Below the pieces are notes generated by a model. That model was not told where the DNA came from. It did no database searches and saw only the letters and a program-made list of their open reading frames with translations. Source: Gemmatimonadota bacterium (GTDB lineage Bacteria; GCA-2686955). From it: DNA of 10,740 bases. Shown in pieces: positions 7,368-10,740 of the stretch; within the stretch, counting starts at the first letter, position 1, and each line of letters starts with the position of its first letter. The position numbers were made by a program, and so were the translations under genes. The DNA lies in NCBI GenBank assembly GCA_026991065.1, contig JALXCG010000808.1, positions 1 through 10,740 on the forward strand. The letters run 5' to 3'.

Positions 7368-9713
7368 ATGGAAGAGCGTGAACCGCAAGACATCACACTA
7401 ATGGACTATGTCCATATCGTCTGGTCTCGGCGTTGGATGGTGGGGCTGATCACCCTTTCGGTGGTCGCCTTTACCGTGTTCTTTACCCTGCGCATGAAGC
7501 CGGTTTATGAAGCACAGACTTCGCTGCTCATTGAATCGAACGACGCCGGCGCGTTGTCGATCTTTGACCCCACCGGTTTGATGAAACAGAAGTTTCTCAT
7601 CAACAACGAGTGCGAACTGCTGCGCAGCCGCAGTTTGGCCCAGCGAGTGCTGGACCGGGCGCGGCAAGAGGGCTGGACGCCGCCCGAGACCGCCTCACCG
7701 GATGTGGATTGGGTTGCGGCGCTGCGTTCACGGCTGACCGTGAGTTCATTGAAGGATGCCGATGTCATCACGATCAAGATGACCGCCGGCGACCCCGATG
7801 AAGCCGCCTATTTTGCCAACTGCTTCGCGGATGAATACCGCAATCAGAATATCAGTCAGAATCGCGGCGAACTCTCCGGCGTGCGACGGTTTCTTGAGGA
7901 GCAGTTGGAGAAGGTCGAGGAGCGGCTGACACAGTCGGAAGAGGAGTTGCGGGCGTTCAAGACCGAATCGGGGTTGGTGTCGCTGAGCGACGAAGTTGAG
8001 TCGATGGTGCGCCAACTTGCCGAGTTCGAGAGCGCGGAGAACAGTGCCCTGGTGGACAAGCGCGCGCTCGAAAGCCGCCTGGCCTATGTGAAATCACAGT
8101 TGGAGGAGTCGCGGCGCGGATTGGTAGAGGATCTGGACGACTCCACCAACCCGCTGGTGGTGCAACTGCGCGATCAATTGGTCGCCCTGCAGACCGAGCG
8201 AACCTCTCTTCTGGTGCGTGGCGCTCGGCCCGATGCTCCGCAGATCCTGGAGTTGGAAAGCAAGATTGCCGAGGCGCGCAGCAACCTGGCAGAGGAGACG
8301 CAGAAACTCGTCGAGCGCGGACTGGTGCCCGGGGATCCCCTGGTCTACAACAACGAACTGGTCGAGAAGATCCTGGAACTGAGCACGGAGCTGGAGACCG
8401 CATCGGCGCGCGCCGCTGATCTCCATGCGGTGGTCGAAGAATTCAACGCAAAGTTGCAGACGTTGCCGGACAAGGAACTGGAGTTGGCGCGTCGAACCCG
8501 CGAATACACTGTCGACGAAAACACCTACCTCATGATGAAGAAGAAGTATGAGGAGGTGCGGATCTCGGAGGCGGGGGAGATTGGCAACGTGCGGATCATC
8601 GACACCGCCATCCCGGTTTTGGATCCCGTGCGTCCCAACAAACGCTTGAACACTCTGCTTGGACTCATCGTGGGCTTGGGGCTCGGTCTGGCCCTCAGCT
8701 TCTTCCTGGAGTATCTGGATACCTCCCTGCGCTCGATCGAGGAGGTCGAGAAGAAGCTCAATGCCACGGTTCTTGGCGCGGTCTCGCGTTGGGAGCGTCC
8801 CGATAGCGGGGAAACCGCGGGGGATGAAAGCGGGCGTTTGATCACCATGAATGCACCGCGCTCGGCGGTGGCGGAGGCCTACCGCACGGTGCGGACCAAC
8901 ATTGGATTCGCCGCCGTGGGGGCACCGCTGCGCACCATTGTGGTGACGTCGTCCGGTCCCAAAGAGGGCAAGTCCACGACGGCATCGAATCTGGCGATCA
9001 CCATGGCACAGAGCGGCAAACGGGTGTTGCTGCTCGATGCTGATTTGCGCCGCCCGGTGCTGCACAAGGTCTTCGGCGTTGAGCGTGACTGTGGGTTGAC
9101 CGACCACCTGGTCGGCGCAGTGGAGTTGAGCGAGATCATTCACGAAACACCGGTGGAGGGGCTCTGTGTTGTCTCCAGCGGCTCGATCCCGCCGAATCCT
9201 TCCGAACTGCTTGGCTCAGAGGCGATGCGCCAGGTTCTTGGCCGGCTGCAGGAACAGTTCGACCTGATCATTATCGACACCCCGCCCGTCATGGCCGTTA
9301 CCGACGCGTTGGTACTGATCGCCGAGGTGGATGGCGTGATCATGATTGTCGAAGCCGGGACCACCGCGGAGCAGGTTGCGGTGCGGACCCGCCAGTTGAT
9401 CGCTCCCGCTGCGCGCCGCTTCCTGGGGGTGGTACTCAACAACGTGGATCTGTCTCGTGGCTACGGCTATGGTCGATACGGTAGTTACCATTACCACTAC
9501 CAGTATCATTATCAGAGCGAGACTGAGCCGGCCGCGGCCGGAGGTCGCGGTGGGCGGCGAATCGCGCGCAGCATGGCCCTTCTGGCGATCTTCTTCATCG
9601 CCGTGGCAGCCGCCGTGTGGTCGAATCGGGACCAGCAATCGCGGATTGCGGCTTCCGAGAACCTGGAAGACCTGATTCAAGCCCCGCCGTCGGGGAGCGT
9701 CGCGCAGCGTTGA
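7368..9713 (+). CDS. Wzz/BY-kinase fusion (Wzc-like polysaccharide co-polymerase and tyrosine autokinase) with extra C-terminal membrane segment
   Basis: A 781-residue inner-membrane protein that would control chain length and export of a surface polysaccharide by cycles of tyrosine autophosphorylation. TM1 is ~24-42. The Wzz periplasmic domain includes long coiled coil (~165-375). TM2 is ~429-449, preceded by the Pro-rich DPVRPNKRLN. The cytoplasmic BY-kinase has EAYRTVR (503-509, the EX2RX2R oligomerisation motif), Walker A GPKEGKST (530-537), Walker A' VLLLDAD (553-559) and Walker B LIIIDTPP (633-640). A cluster of eight tyrosines at 699-715, alternating with His near its end, is the expected phosphorylation tail. 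Oddly, the protein does not stop there. A Gly/Arg linker leads to a third hydrophobic segment (~734-751, SMALLAIFFIAVAAAVW) and a ~30-residue polar tail. In canonical Wzc the Tyr cluster is at the extreme C-terminus. The function call is firm; the role of the tail is unknown. Confidence 0.93.
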   Translation: MEEREPQDITLMDYVHIVWSRRWMVGLITLSVVAFTVFFTLRMKPVYEAQTSLLIESNDAGALSIFDPTGLMKQKFLINNECELLRSRSLAQRVLDRARQEGWTPPETASPDVDWVAALRSRLTVSSLKDADVITIKMTAGDPDEAAYFANCFADEYRNQNISQNRGELSGVRRFLEEQLEKVEERLTQSEEELRAFKTESGLVSLSDEVESMVRQLAEFESAENSALVDKRALESRLAYVKSQLEESRRGLVEDLDDSTNPLVVQLRDQLVALQTERTSLLVRGARPDAPQILELESKIAEARSNLAEETQKLVERGLVPGDPLVYNNELVEKILELSTELETASARAADLHAVVEEFNAKLQTLPDKELELARRTREYTVDENTYLMMKKKYEEVRISEAGEIGNVRIIDTAIPVLDPVRPNKRLNTLLGLIVGLGLGLALSFFLEYLDTSLRSIEEVEKKLNATVLGAVSRWERPDSGETAGDESGRLITMNAPRSAVAEAYRTVRTNIGFAAVGAPLRTIVVTSSGPKEGKSTTASNLAITMAQSGKRVLLLDADLRRPVLHKVFGVERDCGLTDHLVGAVELSEIIHETPVEGLCVVSSGSIPPNPSELLGSEAMRQVLGRLQEQFDLIIIDTPPVMAVTDALVLIAEVDGVIMIVEAGTTAEQVAVRTRQLIAPAARRFLGVVLNNVDLSRGYGYGRYGSYHYHYQYHYQSETEPAAAGGRGGRRIARSMALLAIFFIAVAAAVWSNRDQQSRIAASENLEDLIQAPPSGSVAQR
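9462..9512 (+). other. Segment encoding the Tyr/His cluster of the BY-kinase
   Basis: Codons 699-715 encode eight tyrosines, the last five alternating with His or Gln (YHYHYQYHY). The DNA is an imperfect repeat of tay-cay units. In known BY-kinases the tail tyrosines are autophosphorylated in trans within an oligomeric ring. The histidine content is unusual, and metal binding is conceivable but not shown. Confidence 0.7.
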
Positions 9714-9736
9714 GTTCACATCGGCGGCGCCGGTAG

Positions 9737-9853
9737 ATGGAGTTTCGCATTCTCCCCCGCGGAGTGATATTGTCCGCCCTTGCCCCTGCCGTGGCCTTCG
9801 CCGCCACGGAGTGGCGCCGGGACTCCGGCGACGGCGGGCTTCCTCTTCCATAA
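9737..9853 (+). CDS. Possible 38-residue small ORF that reads as a signal peptide
   Basis: ATG at 9737 to TAA at 9851-9853. The product begins MEFRILPRGV, has a hydrophobic core ILSALAPAVAFAA with a plausible cleavage site after AFA or AFAA, and ends in a short polar tail, TEWRRDSGDGGLPLP. The pattern of Arg residues, core and AxA site is that of a Sec signal peptide. The upstream ribosome binding site is poor (GGTAG abuts the ATG). In GC-rich DNA such Ala/Val/Leu-rich short frames can arise by chance. It may be a small exported peptide, a regulatory leader peptide for the GDP-sugar gene, a remnant of a longer gene, or not a gene at all. Confidence 0.25.
   Translation: MEFRILPRGVILSALAPAVAFAATEWRRDSGDGGLPLP
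9744..9773 (+). promoter_or_regulatory. Weak promoter candidate upstream of the GDP-sugar enzyme gene
   Basis: TTCGCA (9744-9749) and TATTGT (9768-9773) are separated by 18 bases. TGA precedes the latter, giving an extended -10 (TGn). Each box matches the sigma-70 consensus at four of six positions. It would give a leader of about 165 bases before the ATG at 9945. It overlaps the small ORF at 9737, so the two calls compete. In an unknown phylum the consensus may not apply. Confidence 0.2.
9802..9830 (+). terminator. Two overlapping hairpins, possible weak terminator or attenuator
   Basis: CGCCAC-GGA-GTGGCG (9802-9816) is a perfect 6-bp stem. CGCCGG-GACT-CCGGCG (9815-9830) is a second perfect 6-bp stem. 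They share bases 9815-9816, so both cannot form fully at once. A pyrimidine-rich stretch (cttcctcttcc, 9839-9849) follows, but there is no pure T-tract. This sits ~90 bases after the kinase stop. It could weaken read-through, or act in the leader of the next gene. Confidence 0.3.
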
Positions 9854-9874
9854 CTCGATTCCCGCACCAGGTTT

Positions 9875-9894
9875 GGTCACGCGACGGCGTGGCC
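9875..9894 (+). repeat. 8-bp stem hairpin in the leader of the GDP-sugar gene
   Basis: GGTCACGC and GCGTGGCC pair over eight positions with one G-U wobble around a GACG loop. It has no T-tract and lies 50 bases before the start codon. A structural role in the mRNA leader is possible; chance is also plausible in this GC-rich DNA. Confidence 0.3.
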
Positions 9895-9932
9895 GGCGAG
9901 GGAGTCAGGCCAACTCCGCTCTCGACTCCGGC

Positions 9933-9945
9933 TGGAGAAACTCCA
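9933..9945 (+). promoter_or_regulatory. Ribosome binding site inside a small inverted repeat reaching the start codon
   Basis: TGGAG-AAA-CTCCA is a perfect 5-bp inverted repeat. Its left arm holds GGAG (9934-9937, seven bases before the ATG), and its right arm ends on the A of the ATG at 9945. The GGAG supports the chosen start. If the hairpin forms in mRNA, it would mask both the binding site and the start codon. Confidence 0.45.
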
Positions 9946-10740
9946 TGAGCAAACGCGTGCTGATTACAGGGATTACAGGCTTCGTCGGAAGTCATCTCGC
10001 CGACTACATATTGGCGGAGCACCCGGACGTTTCGATTTCCGGGATCATGCGTTGGCGTTCCCGAACCGAGAACATCCTGCATCTGCGTGACCGGCTCGAG
10101 TTGATCGAATGCGACATGCGAGATGCTTCCAGCGTGCGTGCGGTGATTGAGCAAGTGCGTCCCGATTGGGTCTTTCATCTCGCCGCGCAGAGTTTCGTTC
10201 CCTCCAGTTTTACCGCCCCGAGCGAGTCTCTTTCCACCAACCTGATCGGCCAACTCAATCTTTTTGAAGCGATTCGAAAATCGGGGCTGAAGTGCCGTGT
10301 GCAGATCGCTTGCTCCTCCGAGGAATACGGACTGGTTCATCCGGACGAAACACCGATCCGGGAAAGCAACCCGTTGCGTCCACTCTCGCCCTATGCGATC
10401 AGTAAGGTTGCGCAGGATCTGTTGGGCTTTCAGTACCACCAGAGCTACGGCCTTGATGTGGTGCGCACACGTGGCTTCAACCACACGGGTCCACGGCGGG
10501 GGCCGGTTTTTGTTTGTTCCGATTTCGCCAAGCAGATCGTCGATATCGAAATGGGGCGCCACGAGCCGGTGATCTCGGTGGGAAATCTCGATGCCGCCCG
10601 CGATTTCACCGACGTGCGCGACATGGTGGCCGCCTATTGGCTGGCCCTGGATAAGTGCGAACCCGGATCGGTCTACAACATCTGCAGCGGGGTCGGCTAC
10701 ACGATTCGCAATGTGTTGGATCGACTCCTGGCTCTCAGTG
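9945..10740 (+). CDS. NAD(P)-dependent sugar-nucleotide dehydratase/epimerase, GDP-mannose 4,6-dehydratase/GDP-4-keto-6-deoxymannose reductase type; 3' end outside the window
   Basis: The first 265 residues of an extended short-chain dehydrogenase. Members of this group convert GDP-mannose to GDP-4-keto-6-deoxymannose, or reduce that product to GDP-rhamnose-type sugars, for surface polysaccharides. The Rossmann motif is GITGFVG (G9, G12, G15). The active site shows Ser124-Ser125-Glu126-Glu127-Tyr128, and the YxxxK pair Tyr150/Lys154 (YAISK). FNHTGPRRG (the GDP-mannose dehydratase-like FNH...PRRG) and RDFTDVRDM follow. Glu after the Ser pair fits a dehydratase, while the overall spacing and the VYNICSG segment are also like Rmd-type reductases, so the exact reaction is left open. 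ATG 9945 is chosen because GGAG lies seven bases upstream and the Rossmann strand begins at once. It lies 231 bases after the kinase gene on the same strand and fits a polysaccharide locus. Dehydratase is slightly favoured over reductase. Confidence 0.85.
   Translation, partial: MSKRVLITGITGFVGSHLADYILAEHPDVSISGIMRWRSRTENILHLRDRLELIECDMRDASSVRAVIEQVRPDWVFHLAAQSFVPSSFTAPSESLSTNLIGQLNLFEAIRKSGLKCRVQIACSSEEYGLVHPDETPIRESNPLRPLSPYAISKVAQDLLGFQYHQSYGLDVVRTRGFNHTGPRRGPVFVCSDFAKQIVDIEMGRHEPVISVGNLDAARDFTDVRDMVAAYWLALDKCEPGSVYNICSGVGYTIRNVLDRLLALS

Noticed and set aside
8094-10562. Minus-strand frames of 349 and 448 codons opposite the kinase and GDP-sugar genes
   Set aside because: Both are register-matched mirrors of strongly supported sense genes, with low-information Arg/His/Pro-rich products.

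Overview
The window is GC-rich bacterial DNA with every convincing gene on the + strand. It suggests a member of the Fibrobacterota-Chlorobiota-Bacteroidota (FCB) superphylum or a related candidate phylum such as Eisenbacteria, Krumholzibacteriota or Latescibacterota. That inference rests on a gingipain-like C25 protease with a FlgD/type-IX-sorting C-terminus next to a PorV/PorQ-type outer-membrane barrel, in DNA too GC-rich for a typical Bacteroidetes genome. The phylum is not proven by the sequence.

Layout. (1) Bases 1-6731 hold three tightly packed genes: a very large PorU-like C25 cysteine peptidase/sortase (to 4956, probably open at the left edge), a PorV/PorQ-like barrel protein (4953-5990, ATGA overlap) and a small putative lipoprotein with two Ig/FnIII-like domains (5994-6731). 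(2) A 135-base spacer with small hairpins follows. (3) Bases 6867-9713 hold a polysaccharide-export pair: a short single-SLBB exported protein and a 781-residue Wzz/BY-kinase fusion (Wzc type). The kinase has a Tyr/His cluster followed by an unexpected third membrane segment. (4) A 231-base spacer (9714-9944) holds several inverted repeats, a weak promoter candidate and a 38-codon ORF that reads like a signal peptide. (5) An NAD(P)-dependent sugar-nucleotide dehydratase/epimerase of the GDP-mannose dehydratase/reductase type starts at 9945 and runs off the right edge.

How the parts may work together. PorU with PorV is the known attachment complex of the type IX secretion system: PorV shuttles cargo, and PorU cleaves the C-terminal sorting domain and joins cargo to anionic lipopolysaccharide. 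The genes to the right look like the start of a surface-polysaccharide locus (export/length control, its tyrosine kinase, and a GDP-sugar enzyme). Their adjacency raises the possibility that the surface sortase and the glycan it could use as anchor are encoded side by side. This is inference from neighbourhood and not a demonstrated link.

No tRNA, rRNA, CRISPR array, insertion sequence or integrase was seen. The most unusual items are the kinase C-terminus, the minimal SLBB protein, the sortase-glycan adjacency, and the spacer before the GDP-sugar gene.
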